Shown: one piece after another, positions 45,773 to 56,500 of the stretch
How positions within the stretch are numbered: position 1 is the stretch's first letter
How the letters are laid out: each line of letters starts with the position of its first letter
From: Alphaproteobacteria bacterium
Lineage (GTDB): Bacteria > Pseudomonadota > Alphaproteobacteria > Caulobacterales > Maricaulaceae
NCBI GenBank assembly: GCA_016124665.1
Contig: WGNH01000004.1
Location: 1-64,000, forward strand
Direction: 5' to 3'
Length of the DNA: 64,000 bases
Notes under the pieces: generated by a model
The model's database searches: none
The model's input: only the letters and a program-made list of their open reading frames with translations
Told to the model about the DNA's origin: nothing
Program-made: the position numbers and the translations under genes

Positions 45773-47667
45773 GACACTGGCCTATCCGGCACCGGCTCGA
45801 AGGCGCGGAAGGCGGCCTCGACCCGGGTTCCCGCCGGCCCGGATGTAATGGAAAACGACCCGCCGAGCGCCCCGACCCGGGTTTTCATGTTCGCGAGACC
45901 ACGCCCCTCTTTCATCGGCCGGGTATCAAAGCCGCGCCCGTCATCCGCGACCTCCAGACGGATCTGATCGCCCGCCGTTCCCACCTTGACGGAAATCCGC
46001 GTCGCCCCGGCATGACGCAGCGTATTGCTGACCGACTCGCGAACCACCGCGCGGAGTACCTGGACGCTGGCCCGGCGCGGTGGATCGGTACGGATAAAGT
46101 CCGCCCGCCAGTCCAGTGTCACATCCACCATTTCGACGCGATCCGCCGTCTCGGCTCTCAGATCGGCGAGCATGGCGTCCAGACCGACCGGCTCGCCTTC
46201 GGCATTGCGGATGACATCACGCAGATCGCCGATCGTCGCGCGGATCAGCTCGTTTTTGCGGTTCCCGGGCGGCGCATGCAGGGCCGTCAGCAGCTGGGCA
46301 CCGATATTGTCATGAATATCACGTGCAATCCGGGAGCGTTCAAAGGCCGCGCCGCGATCATAGGCCGTCCGGCTCTCGCCGAGATACTCCACAAGCGCGG
46401 CGAGTTCGCGGGCGGTTTCGACATCTTCCGGTGAGAACAGCGAGCGGCCCTGATCGCGGTCATGAAGAATGAGGTCAGCGAACCCTTCCGGACCCGGCAC
46501 GCGCATGGTGCGGCCATCCTTCTCCGTGCCGGGCGAAACATCCTTCTCACCGAGCGGCACGACTTCCAGCGGCGCGAACATGTCCCGCAACAGCATGCGC
46601 CAGGCGGCTTCGCGCTGGTCACCCGTCGGCTGCAGCGCGACATCGATCACCGCCCGGAACAATCGGGCCTCGTCCGGCCGGGCCCGGCTTGAGAAGCGGT
46701 GCCAGACCCAGCCCCTGGCGGGAAGATACGCCAGCGCGACCAGAAAAAGCGATACGCCGATGGCCCGCCCCGGATCAAGCGACAGCGTAAGGATCAGAAC
46801 GGCATCCAGAACCAGAACCGAGAGCGCGGCGGCAACATTGAAAAGGATCTGGAACGCCCAGCGGCCAAGGCCGAAAACCCGGTACCGCAAAAGACCCACT
46901 GCAAGCCCGGCATATACCAGAATGAAGAACAGGAATCCGAACTGGTTGGGAATGAAAGGGTTCAGGCCGAAGGCTGATGGGGCCGCAACCAGTGCGATGA
47001 ATCCGCCGGCGCCAAAGCCGACACAAGCCCCCAGCCACACGGCGATGGCACGCCGGACCGGATCTTTCCGTGTTGCAAGAATCTGGACCAGGGTCAGCAC
47101 GATAATGAGAACCATTTCGGCGAGCGTGACCCTGTGCACCTGGATAAAGGCATCCAGCGGCCCGAACACCGACAGCAGCGCCCATCCGCCGAAAATCACA
47201 AGGCTTGAGGCGATTATGGCGGCGGCCCCCGGCAAGCGCCTGGGGTAGAGTGAGAACAGGGCGATCATCGCCAGGCCGAAAGCGGTTGCGCCCAGAGAAT
47301 TCACCATGGCCAAGGTGGAAATCGTCGCCGGGTTGAAATCCAGCGGCAGGAAAAATCCGGCCGCGCCCATACAGAACAGATAGGTTGCAAGCCCTCCGGC
47401 CGCAAAAATCCGGACCGTCCAGTCATCAGGCCGCAGGATCAGGATCCAGGCCGACAGCAGGGCTGCGGTCAGCCCGGTGATCAGACAGGGCCAGATCCGG
47501 ACATCAAGCGCCAGCAAAGCCTCTGGCCCCTGCATGAACGGGTTGAGTGGGGCGAGCACGGCCGCGGCCGTTGCCACAATGATGGTCCCTGCCAGCACAC
47601 CAAACAATACTGCAGAAGGAATGCCCTGCCGCGTCTGTCCTGCCCTGCCTGCCTTGCGCACTATCAT
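45769..47667 (-). CDS. Membrane sensor histidine kinase (HisKA_3 type)
   Basis: 632 residues. The first ~310 residues hold about nine to ten membrane helices and form the sensor. Then comes a soluble segment with GAF-like spacing (residues ~330-430), and a HisKA_3 dimerisation helix with phospho-acceptor H452 in RIARDIHDNIGAQLL. The HATPase comprises VVRESVSNTLRHAGAT, VADDGRGFDT and GRGLANMKTRVGALGG. It is the natural partner of the adjacent NarL-type regulator. Signal unknown; no P-box periplasmic nitrate sensor as in NarX is visible. Confidence 0.92.
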   Translation of the reverse strand: MIVRKAGRAGQTRQGIPSAVLFGVLAGTIIVATAAAVLAPLNPFMQGPEALLALDVRIWPCLITGLTAALLSAWILILRPDDWTVRIFAAGGLATYLFCMGAAGFFLPLDFNPATISTLAMVNSLGATAFGLAMIALFSLYPRRLPGAAAIIASSLVIFGGWALLSVFGPLDAFIQVHRVTLAEMVLIIVLTLVQILATRKDPVRRAIAVWLGACVGFGAGGFIALVAAPSAFGLNPFIPNQFGFLFFILVYAGLAVGLLRYRVFGLGRWAFQILFNVAAALSVLVLDAVLILTLSLDPGRAIGVSLFLVALAYLPARGWVWHRFSSRARPDEARLFRAVIDVALQPTGDQREAAWRMLLRDMFAPLEVVPLGEKDVSPGTEKDGRTMRVPGPEGFADLILHDRDQGRSLFSPEDVETARELAALVEYLGESRTAYDRGAAFERSRIARDIHDNIGAQLLTALHAPPGNRKNELIRATIGDLRDVIRNAEGEPVGLDAMLADLRAETADRVEMVDVTLDWRADFIRTDPPRRASVQVLRAVVRESVSNTLRHAGATRISVKVGTAGDQIRLEVADDGRGFDTRPMKEGRGLANMKTRVGALGGSFSITSGPAGTRVEAAFRAFEPVPDRPVS

Positions 47668-47843
47668 CCGCCCCGGTTTTCGTCACCGCCACTATAACGC
47701 AGCCGCCCGGACCGGCCACCGGCAAAATCCGGCGTCAAGATGAGGGGCAAAGCGGACCGGGCATACCTTGAACGGGGGTGCCGGCGGCAGCCATTATTGC
47801 CGGCGGCGGTCACGCGCGCTTGAATATCCCGTCTGGCCTTTCG

Positions 47844-50843
47844 TCAGGGACGTGATTCAGACATCCGTGCGGCCTGGGCCAGAGCGGCAGCCCGTCCGGG
47901 CAGCGGATCGGGACGGCGCTGCTGGAGCGCCTCTGCGGTAGAGGCCAGATCAACGAGCTGGCTGATCAGAATTCCGGCTTCACTATTGATCAGCACTTCG
48001 CGCCAATGCGTGACCGCCGGACCGCCAACGGCCTTGGCGGCATCAGTATAGCGATCACCATACCAGCCTTGCGTCGCACTGCTCGCCACGCTCCCGGCCA
48101 GGTCATACAGGGGACTGTCCAGATCGATCTCGCAGCGGCGCTGGGCATATCCCTCCCAATCCTCATCACCGTCCGATCCGCGTTCGATGGCTTCATTGAC
48201 GAATCCCATCATCACCGATGACGCGCAGAACAGGCGAACATCGAAATCCAGAATGGCGGTCAGCGCACCGACTTTGGCACCGGGCACATTATAGGGCGAT
48301 AACAGTCCGCTCGCGACCGCACCGGAAATACCAAGGCCCGTGCGAATCCGGTCGAATGTCTGCACGATCTCTTCCACGGACGCGCCTTTGGCTGCAGGTT
48401 GGAACAGCCGCACCGAAACCCGGCCATCTGGCTCGGCCAGCCACCCGGCAATGCCATCAGACGTCGCCATGACAGTGCGCCGGGTTCCGCGAAGAGCGCG
48501 CGCCGCTTCATCGGGCCAAGTCTCGGGTATGGGTGTGCGCGGATCGACAACTTCGCGATCACCCTCGATCAGCCGGGTGTTCACACTGCCCCCGCCCAGG
48601 ACGGCCGCTTCTGCCGCACCAATGGCCAGACCCGCCCGTGCTCCGCCCGCATCGCCGAGGCCGCCATCCGACAGCAGGTCGAGCCGGGTTGTCATGGCGA
48701 AATCTTCCCCGCGTACACCGGGACCGGCGGTCAGCAGGAGGGCCTGCAGGCGGTCGCCCGTGATCGGCGAACCCGCGCCCTGCTCTGTCAGCCCCGTCAC
48801 CTGCTGGGCGGCCGTCAGATACATGAAATCCACACCCGGCGGCGCAGCCGCCGCCGGGTCGTCCAGCCCCATCTCGAAAATAAAGCGCTCACGCCCGTAG
48901 AAGGCCCGCACCATGGCATCCACGTCGAAACGTCCACCGCTGACGAACAACACGTGTTCCGCCAAGAGCCGCCAGCCGGCATCCGGACCACCGAGCTGCG
49001 CGAGCGTTCGCGCTTCGCCAAGCGGAGCACCCGCACGGGTCAGAGTCAGTTCCAGACGGGACGAACCGGCAGAATTGGCCGGAATGTCGTACCTGGTCTG
49101 CGCGGTCACATCACTTCCGGCAAAACCAAGAGAAAGCTCGCGCGTCTCCCCAACATCGCCAGGCTCGGCAACAAAACTGATCCTGAGATGCGACCCGGCC
49201 ATCTCCGCGATCGCCCGCCCCAGATCGGCTGCGCCCGCCTCGTTGTCCGGCAAAATGAAGACGCTGTCGGTAACCGGCTGAAAACGCTGCGCCTGCAGCG
49301 CAGGCACCACCGCATGGATGCGCAGCCGGTCGCCATCCCGGAGAGCATCCACGGCCTCGAGCTGTTCTTCTGTCACCTCGCCATCCGTTATGACGACAAC
49401 ATCAATCGGCCCGTTGAAGGATTCTGCAGCCAGGCTAATCGCCGGCACAAGATCGTCCCCGGGCCGGATCGTTAATCCGGATTCAAAATCGTCGATCGCA
49501 TCCTGAGGCTGAAAGAAGATGCTGCGGCGGCGCTGCTGCAACGGTGTTGCGGCTGCAGTTGCCGCCGCGACCTGTTGCGGCCTCGCCGTACGCTCAATCA
49601 GGGCACGGCCAACCGCTCCAGCCACGAAGATACGGCCCCCCCGCACCATCGAGGGAGAGACATCGGTCACAATGGCAATATCCCGCGGCAGGGCCGGTAA
49701 CGCTTCGATCCGCGCCCGGCGCGGTCGATTAGCTTCCGACAGCTGGATATGGGAGGCGCGCCAGGAGGCATTCTGCGGCGCATCGGTGCGGACGGTAATA
49801 GCGACTTCCGGCCAGGCCGTCAGATCGATATCGGTGATCTCCGCTGTACTCATTGCGGGAGCGGGAACGTCCATACCGGAATCGCCAGGCAGAGGTGCCG
49901 CCCGGCCGGCCGGCGTGAATGGCGCGCCGGCTACGGCGCGGCCGCCCTGCTGGAAGACCGGCCGCCACAGCGCGATAGTTGTCGGGTCGGGCGGGCCCAG
50001 CAGGAAGGCCTCATAACCGCTCGCAGGAGCGAAGCTGAGATGAGCCTGCTGCGATGCATCGAGCGGGAAGTCGATCAGGCGCTGGCGGACACCCCCGGCT
50101 GTAACAAGGTCCAGATGGGCGGTCACAGGCTCCAGCGGGCGGGCCGAGGCAGGCCGGGTCTGGCCGGCCGGCGCATCAAAAACCGGATCGAGCGCGTTCC
50201 AGTTTCCCGACGCATCCTGATAGTCCACGATCATGCGGCGGTCCGGGCGTACCGCCTCGCCGGGACCGGCGAGCGTGATCTCTGTAGCGAGGAGCGCATG
50301 GGCCGCATCCACCTCTTGCCGCAACCCGATGATCCGGGCGCGGGCTTCCTGAAGGCGCTGCGCTGCATCTTCGGAGGGCTCCAGCCCCAGATAGGACTGT
50401 ACCGCGAGATGGGCCGGCCGCACCCGGCTCGGGCGGCCGAGCCGGTCGAAGGGCGCTTCCGGCCAGTCCGCCTCCATCAGACGCGTGGGATAACCCTGGG
50501 CCTCGACCAGCGCCTGCAGGAGGGCAGCCTGATCCTCGGCATTGGCACCGCGCGTGAGCAGAACATCGCCGGCCTCGGCAAAACGCCCGGCATAATCCTG
50601 CAACACCACATGATTTCGCAGGAAGGAGGCCGCAGCCTCGGGTGTGCTCAGCTCGGCCGCTGCGGTCCCCACATCGAGTCCCGGCCAGGCCGCTTCAGCT
50701 TCCGCCGCGCGCAACAGGTCCAGCAGGGTCAGCTGTTCGGGATCGGTCTGCTCGCCGCGCGGCCAGAGTAGAAACAGCAGCAGAATAACCACCCCCGAAA
50801 CGGCGGCGGCGATGGACGCGCGATTGCGTGTCTGGCGGGTCAT
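47844..50843 (-). CDS. Large vWA-domain membrane protein with transglutaminase-like N-terminus
   Basis: 999 residues with one N-terminal membrane helix (AAVSGVVILLLFLLWP), so anchored with the bulk in the periplasm. Residues ~70-140 resemble a transglutaminase core (DQAALLQALVEAQGYPTRLM), but the catalytic Cys position is not occupied (GANAEDQ instead of G-x-C-x-D). A vWA domain at ~385-540 has the MIDAS DVSPS (D394, S396, S398) and ITDGEVTEEQL. The last ~400 residues are unassigned. It overlaps the upstream 209-residue gene by 4 bp; the two are one operon. Function unknown. Confidence 0.75.
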   Translation of the reverse strand: MTRQTRNRASIAAAVSGVVILLLFLLWPRGEQTDPEQLTLLDLLRAAEAEAAWPGLDVGTAAAELSTPEAAASFLRNHVVLQDYAGRFAEAGDVLLTRGANAEDQAALLQALVEAQGYPTRLMEADWPEAPFDRLGRPSRVRPAHLAVQSYLGLEPSEDAAQRLQEARARIIGLRQEVDAAHALLATEITLAGPGEAVRPDRRMIVDYQDASGNWNALDPVFDAPAGQTRPASARPLEPVTAHLDLVTAGGVRQRLIDFPLDASQQAHLSFAPASGYEAFLLGPPDPTTIALWRPVFQQGGRAVAGAPFTPAGRAAPLPGDSGMDVPAPAMSTAEITDIDLTAWPEVAITVRTDAPQNASWRASHIQLSEANRPRRARIEALPALPRDIAIVTDVSPSMVRGGRIFVAGAVGRALIERTARPQQVAAATAAATPLQQRRRSIFFQPQDAIDDFESGLTIRPGDDLVPAISLAAESFNGPIDVVVITDGEVTEEQLEAVDALRDGDRLRIHAVVPALQAQRFQPVTDSVFILPDNEAGAADLGRAIAEMAGSHLRISFVAEPGDVGETRELSLGFAGSDVTAQTRYDIPANSAGSSRLELTLTRAGAPLGEARTLAQLGGPDAGWRLLAEHVLFVSGGRFDVDAMVRAFYGRERFIFEMGLDDPAAAAPPGVDFMYLTAAQQVTGLTEQGAGSPITGDRLQALLLTAGPGVRGEDFAMTTRLDLLSDGGLGDAGGARAGLAIGAAEAAVLGGGSVNTRLIEGDREVVDPRTPIPETWPDEAARALRGTRRTVMATSDGIAGWLAEPDGRVSVRLFQPAAKGASVEEIVQTFDRIRTGLGISGAVASGLLSPYNVPGAKVGALTAILDFDVRLFCASSVMMGFVNEAIERGSDGDEDWEGYAQRRCEIDLDSPLYDLAGSVASSATQGWYGDRYTDAAKAVGGPAVTHWREVLINSEAGILISQLVDLASTAEALQQRRPDPLPGRAAALAQAARMSESRP

Positions 50844-51469
50844 GGTGCTCTCTCCACACCCGTTCGAACGATCGTGTCGGTGACGAACCGGTCCAGGGTT
50901 TCGACGCAGGCCTCGTCTATGGTCGAACGAGGCCGGGTGACCGTCAATCTGGGTCGCCCCTGCAGGTCGTAATCCAGGGCGACTGTCAGATACTCCACTT
51001 CTTGCTGGTATTGTTCAGGACATGTGTTTCGGACATTGGGCGTATGAATGTCATTCAAGCTCAGCGCTATCTCTTCGGCGTCCGGACCGATCACACCGTC
51101 CAGAACAGGGTATCCGAAGCGTAGCTCCCAGGTTTCAAAATAGGCGCTGTCATAAGGCACGTGGGTCAACCGCATGCGGAAACGGCCCGTTCGCAAATCG
51201 TGATAGGCTGCGGCCTGATAGCCGTTGAACGTCCAGACCCCGCTGAGGTCGGTAAACCGCAGCCCGCACGGATCGGCGATGTCGACCGTGGGGATATCTC
51301 CCTCGAAGGCATCGCTGCCCTCAAGATCCAGCTCGACCGGACGCAGATCAGTCAGCTCTACCGCTGGCCCATGTGTTACAGACGGGCAGGGATCCCTCTC
51401 CGCCCCGGCGTCTGCGTTTTCTGCCGCTTGAAGCGCCAGCATGGTGCCCAGCAATATCCAGCCCGTCAT
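50840..51469 (-). CDS. Hypothetical exported protein, partner of vWA protein
   Basis: 209 residues with a short signal peptide (MTGWILLGTMLALQAAENA). The mature part has four Cys (DPCPS, DPCGL, NTCPE, EACVE), likely disulfides in the periplasm, and beta-rich character. I recognise no family. Its stop overlaps the start of the 999-residue vWA gene by 4 bp, so the pair is co-translated and probably acts together. Confidence 0.7.
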   Translation of the reverse strand: MTGWILLGTMLALQAAENADAGAERDPCPSVTHGPAVELTDLRPVELDLEGSDAFEGDIPTVDIADPCGLRFTDLSGVWTFNGYQAAAYHDLRTGRFRMRLTHVPYDSAYFETWELRFGYPVLDGVIGPDAEEIALSLNDIHTPNVRNTCPEQYQQEVEYLTVALDYDLQGRPRLTVTRPRSTIDEACVETLDRFVTDTIVRTGVERAP

Positions 51470-51625
51470 GTCGCAATCCTCCCGCCCCAGTTAACGCCAG
51501 GGTGGAAATATTGGCAAACAGAAAGCCGGATGCGCCGGCAGACCCGGAATATTGAAGCGCCCGGCAACCTGGAAACTGGCAATGCGCTCTTGACGCGGCG
51601 CGCCCGGCCCTCGACAGCAAGGTCC

Positions 51626-52828
51626 ATGTCTATCGCCGCAGATTCAGAAAACCATTATGATGCCTTGGTAATCGGGGCCGGCGCGGCAGGCCTGTTCTAT
51701 GGCGCACGTGCGGGTGAAGCCGGATTGCGGGTTCTGGTCATTGATCATGCCACCCGCCCCGCCGAGAAAGTCCGGATATCGGGTGGCGGACGGTGCAACT
51801 TCACCAACATTCACACCGGCCCCGGGAATTTCATTTCTGCCAATCCGCATTTCGCCAAGTCAGCTCTGGCGCGCTTCACCCCGCAGGATTTCATTGCCCG
51901 GCTCGCGCGGCACAATATCACCTGGCATGAAAAGACGCTGGGCCAGCTCTTCTGCGATGGCCGTTCGGGCGCGATCATCGACATGCTGCTCGGTGAGCTC
52001 CACGGCGCCGGCGGAAAATTGCGCCTGGGCACGTCTGTCCAGGATGTCACCCGGACCGGTAACGGTTTCCGCGTCAGCACAGCGGGCGCCGTGTTCGAGA
52101 CCGGCCGGCTGGTGATCGCCAGTGGCGGACTCTCCATACCCAAAATGGGCGCAACCGGTTTTGCCTATGATGTCGCCCGCCAGTTCGGCCATAACGTCAT
52201 TGCCCCACGTCCGGCCCTCGTTCCTTTCGTTTTTGAAGGACGCGACAAGAGCGATTTTGCGTCCATCGCCGGCCTTGCCTGTCCGGTGCAGGCGCGCAAT
52301 GACTGCGCCGCTTTCGAGGAAGCCCTGCTCTTCACTCATCGCGGCCTGTCCGGTCCGGCCATATTGCAGATCTCGTCCTACTGGTCGGAAGGCGAAGCGC
52401 TCTCCCTGGACCTTCTCGCCGGCCGGGATGCCGCCGCGGCCCTGACCGCCTTCAAGGCAGAGCACCCGAAGAAATCCCTGGCCAGCGCCCTGGAAACCCT
52501 TTTGCCCAACCGCCTCGTCGCCCTGCTGACAGCACGCGGAGATATTCCCGGCATTCCGCGCCTCGCTAACCTGTCCCATACCGCCATTGAAGACATTGTA
52601 GCACGCCTGTCAGACTGGACGATCAAACCCGCAGGCACTGAAGGCTGGCGTACCGCCGAGGTTACCGCAGGCGGCATCGACACGCAGGAGCTGTCATCGA
52701 AGACCATGGAAAGCCGGCGGGTTCCGGGGCTCTATTTCATCGGCGAATGCGTCGATGTCACCGGCTGGCTGGGCGGCTATAATTTCCAGTGGGCATGGGC
52801 GAGCGCCGATGCCGCCGCTCAGGCCTGA
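51626..52828 (+). CDS. HI0933/YhiN-family FAD-dependent oxidoreductase
   Basis: 400 residues from the ATG at 51626 (after AAGG). ALVIGAGAAGLFYGARAGEA binds FAD. RISGGGRCNFTN is the HI0933 signature, with KMGATGFAYDVARQFGHNV and, near the end, GLYFIGECVDVTGWLGGYN. The family's physiological substrate is unknown. The open frame extends 155 codons upstream across the opposite-strand gene, but that part is not homologous. It is flanked by the uncharacterised exported-protein genes. Confidence 0.92.
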   Translation: MSIAADSENHYDALVIGAGAAGLFYGARAGEAGLRVLVIDHATRPAEKVRISGGGRCNFTNIHTGPGNFISANPHFAKSALARFTPQDFIARLARHNITWHEKTLGQLFCDGRSGAIIDMLLGELHGAGGKLRLGTSVQDVTRTGNGFRVSTAGAVFETGRLVIASGGLSIPKMGATGFAYDVARQFGHNVIAPRPALVPFVFEGRDKSDFASIAGLACPVQARNDCAAFEEALLFTHRGLSGPAILQISSYWSEGEALSLDLLAGRDAAAALTAFKAEHPKKSLASALETLLPNRLVALLTARGDIPGIPRLANLSHTAIEDIVARLSDWTIKPAGTEGWRTAEVTAGGIDTQELSSKTMESRRVPGLYFIGECVDVTGWLGGYNFQWAWASADAAAQA

Positions 52829-53006
52829 GGGAAAGTCCGGCTCGCGCTCGATTGTCCTGGATATCCCGGACAAGCCAATCCCGGTACGGCATCCACACAG
52901 CCTCTTGTCCCTGGAACAAAGCCTTCGGAAAATGGTTTACTGTCAAAGCCGCATTTTCCTGCTAGGTTGACGTACAGGGCATCTGCCTCCATTGCCCGGA
53001 GCGCAA

Positions 53007-53564
53007 ATGAAGACAAGGGAAGAGACGCCAGAAACAAACGGCACCGCAGCCGGTGGCCGCAAAGACTGGCGTCTTCCCGTCCTTGCCGGTCTGGCCTTTC
53101 TGCTGGCTGTCAGTGCGGTCATGGCCGGGCTTTTCCTGTATTTTGAGCACGCCAATGCCCCGCCGGATGATCTCTGGGCGGAAGCCACCTACACGGCAGA
53201 TCCGGGCTGTGATCCGGAAACGGCCGAATGCGATATACTCCTGCCGCCCGTCCCGGCCGGGCATGGATCGGACGGGACAGGCCCAACGATTTCACTGGTA
53301 ACATTCCCGGATCTGGATGACCCCATCGCCCAATGGGGGCGTTGCATGGACACCGTTTTTGCCTGTCTCGGACCGCCGGATGATGCCAGCACGGCAGAGC
53401 GGGCCAGCCGGTTGCGCGCCTGCGTGGCCGGGGCCGAATGCCCGCAGGCCTGTCTCGATCGATATGCCGGACAGGCGGGCGGAGATCTGGACGCCGCCGT
53501 CAATGCGTTCGAGCGGATTTTCGTAGCGGAGGATGCATGGTGCGCACCGCAACAGGACGACTAG
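53007..53564 (+). CDS. Hypothetical membrane-anchored Cys-rich protein
   Basis: 185 residues from the ATG at 53007. One membrane helix (LAGLAFLLAVSAVMAGLFLY, residues ~31-50) after a charged N terminus, so type II with the rest in the periplasm. The soluble part has ten or so Cys (for example DPGCDPETAEC, RCMDTVFACLG, ACVAGAECPQACLDRY) suggesting disulfides. No family recognised. It overlaps the start of the next gene by 28 bp, so it heads a three-gene run. Confidence 0.7.
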   Translation: MKTREETPETNGTAAGGRKDWRLPVLAGLAFLLAVSAVMAGLFLYFEHANAPPDDLWAEATYTADPGCDPETAECDILLPPVPAGHGSDGTGPTISLVTFPDLDDPIAQWGRCMDTVFACLGPPDDASTAERASRLRACVAGAECPQACLDRYAGQAGGDLDAAVNAFERIFVAEDAWCAPQQDD

Positions 53565-56500
53565 CCCGGCTGAAAGCTTATTCCTTCCGCGCCGCTCGCA
53601 TGGCCGCAGTGATCGGTATTGCCGTCGTTGCCAGCGCACATGACACGAAGGATGCGGCACGGGTCGGTGAGTTCGCGGGCCATGTCGCCGATCGCGACAA
53701 ATGGCACGCCATCTATTATTGCCATGGCAGCACGCTGGATAATTGCCGGGAAAACGAACATGCCTGGCTGGCGCAGACAGCGCTGGACCGTGCGGCCCCC
53801 GGCTCGCCATGGAATTTCTCGGCCGACAATGACCTGATCGTCCGGGATTTGGCGACCGGCTATTTCCGGCCCGAAATCGGCGAACGGCCAGGATCCTCCT
53901 GGGATCCTGATGATGTGATGGGCCTGCCCCAACGCCGCCTGCCGGGTCCGGCCAATTTCGCCGGCATTCCGGATTTCAGCTATACAATCTATGACTGGAT
54001 CAACCGCAATACGGACTGCCCGCCGGCACCGGGCGGAGCCATGCCCGGCGGTGTGCCCGGTGATTGTCACAATTACACCTACTGGCAGGGCGGCGGTTTC
54101 AACGCCTCCCATTTCGGCTCCCAGGCGACGCGATCCTATCTGCGGCTGCATCAGACGGCGCTGTCCCTCGCCGCGCGCGCCAGCAGACTGCGGAGCCGGA
54201 TTTCGGAAGATCCGGCCAATCTCGAAGCCTATCGTGATGTGATCCGGGAAGCCGAGCATCAGGCGCTGGCTTACGAAGCCTACGCCCAGCATTTTCTCCA
54301 GGACCGGTGGGCGATGGGGCATATGTTCGAACGCTGGGGCTCTCCGGAATACAACGCCAATGGTATTGGCTGGGATCCGACCCGGGCGCTTTTGGCGGGC
54401 GGATTCACCGGTATCATTCACGGCCATCAATCCGTAACCCACATTCCCGACGCGCTGTCCTCGCCGGAAGTCGGGGTGACATCCACCCTCACCAATCTCA
54501 CGGCGCGGGCACTGATCTCGCTGGGGCAGGCTGTGGGACTGGTCGATGAGGACACCGAACCGCCGGCCGCATCCATCTACATTCCGGTCTGGCGCCATGC
54601 CAATGAGGAGGAAACCCATCCCGGTGTCGGTGATTACCGCGCCTGGGACATGATGCGCCTGCGCTATGCCGCGCGCCTCGATGCCGCCGGTCATCTGCTG
54701 GAATACAATTCGGAAACCGCTCTGCCGGTTCAGCGTCAGCGGCGCGAATTGCTGGCCTGTTCGACAGCCGGCTATCGCGAAGTGATCGCCGCCTTCGGGC
54801 AGAACACAAGCGGGTACGGTATTGATGATGTCGCGCTCAGCCCGGCCTCCGGCGAATCGCTCGGCATCCATTGTTTCGACATGTGGGCGACCAATGAATC
54901 CATGGTGGCAGGCATGGGGCCGGAATTCATAGCGGCCGGCGGCATCGCTACCCTGTCCCAGGCACTTGTGCGGATCGGAACCTATGCCGCCGAGGCCTCC
55001 GGCCGGGGATCGCGCAATGCGCTGCCGCAGGAGCTGCGGGGCCTCGTCTACACGCGCAATGACACGCTTTCGCTGACCCGTATCTATGTGCAGGCGCGGC
55101 TGGCAGCCTTCCGCGATGCCAACGGGATTGACCTCGCCCAGGGCGGACTCGGTACTCTGTCAAACATTCCGACCGGCGACACCTATCCGATCGCCAGCTA
55201 TTTCGAACCCGCGGATCTGACCAGCCTGCCGGATTCCGATCCGCGCGGACGCGACGCGGAAACCGTATTCGGTTTCTACAATCGGGCCCACGCCGACTAT
55301 TTCTGCAGGCGATCCGAAGAGCTGCTTCAGTCGCTCCGCGGCTCGTCAGAGGAGGCAGAACGCGCAACCTGCCGGATGCTGGCCCAGCGGCTTTATGAGG
55401 AGACACGCGGCGACAGTCCGGACGTGGAAGAATATTCGTCCGTCATGCTCAACGGGTCGCGGGAGCGTACCGAACCCCTCTGCCGTCTGGCTTCCACAGC
55501 CTGGTCCGCGCCACGCTTCGGGGGCGACCGGATCGACATTCTGCATCCCGGCTATGTTCCCTGGAATTTCGCAGCAGACGAATCCCGCGCTTTCGCGATG
55601 GATGACGCCCGGCTGTCTTACCAGTCAGTCGCCAACTGGTGCGACCGGACTCCGGTGATCGACGCGCAGGAAGAAGAGGACCTCCGTGCAGCAGGTGTGG
55701 TGACCGTCATCGAGAACACCCGCGACACACTCGAAATCCGCGGGCAGCATTTTGGCAGCACACAGGGTCAGCTGGCGATCGGCCTGACGCCCGGCTCCGC
55801 CATCCCGATCAGCGATATCCTGTCCTGGACCGATACCCGCATCCGTTTCCGCGTGGAAACGGAATTCGGCCAGCTGGCCTTTCGCGAGTCGGCGGCAAGC
55901 GTGGAGCGTTTCAGCGACAGCTATGTTTTCATCACGCGATCCACTGAAGCCGCGGAAGACCCCGGGCAGGCCAGCGCCGGGCGGTTCGTGATCCGGCGGG
56001 AGGTAAGGCCGCCACGCCTGGTGCAGGTCGAAATCACTGCACGCGGCGAAGATCAGCCCGTCTATTTCATGCAGCGGCCCGCCCCCACCGCCAGCCTGGA
56101 CGACGATGCCGGCTGGTTGTTCGATCCCGCCGCGGAAGACTCGCAGGAGGAGACTGAAACAGCCTTTCGGCCCGTCGGGCCCGGGGCGCGGCTGGTCATT
56201 GAACTGACCTTTGATGAAGACATTGACCGTGATGCCGACGGACAGATTATCAGCCTTGGCGGCGAACCTCTGGAAGGCCAGTGGAACAGCCGCCGCCATT
56301 GGCGCGGCGAACGCGCGATTCCGGACGGGGATGCCTTCAATGCCTTGCGCGGCGCGCAGACACTGGAGGTCTATGTGCAGTCAGAACGCGGCGCATGGAC
56401 CGATGGTGACCCGGAACGTCCCGGTTCCGAGCCGGACCGCGAAACCGTTCTGTTGTATGACCGGATTCCGGTGGTTCTGGAATCCATCGAGGTGCGAGGC

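Noticed and set aside
47775-47815. Terminator from repeated GCCGGCGGC
   Set aside because: The two copies are direct repeats, pair only through GCCGGC, and have no T-run.
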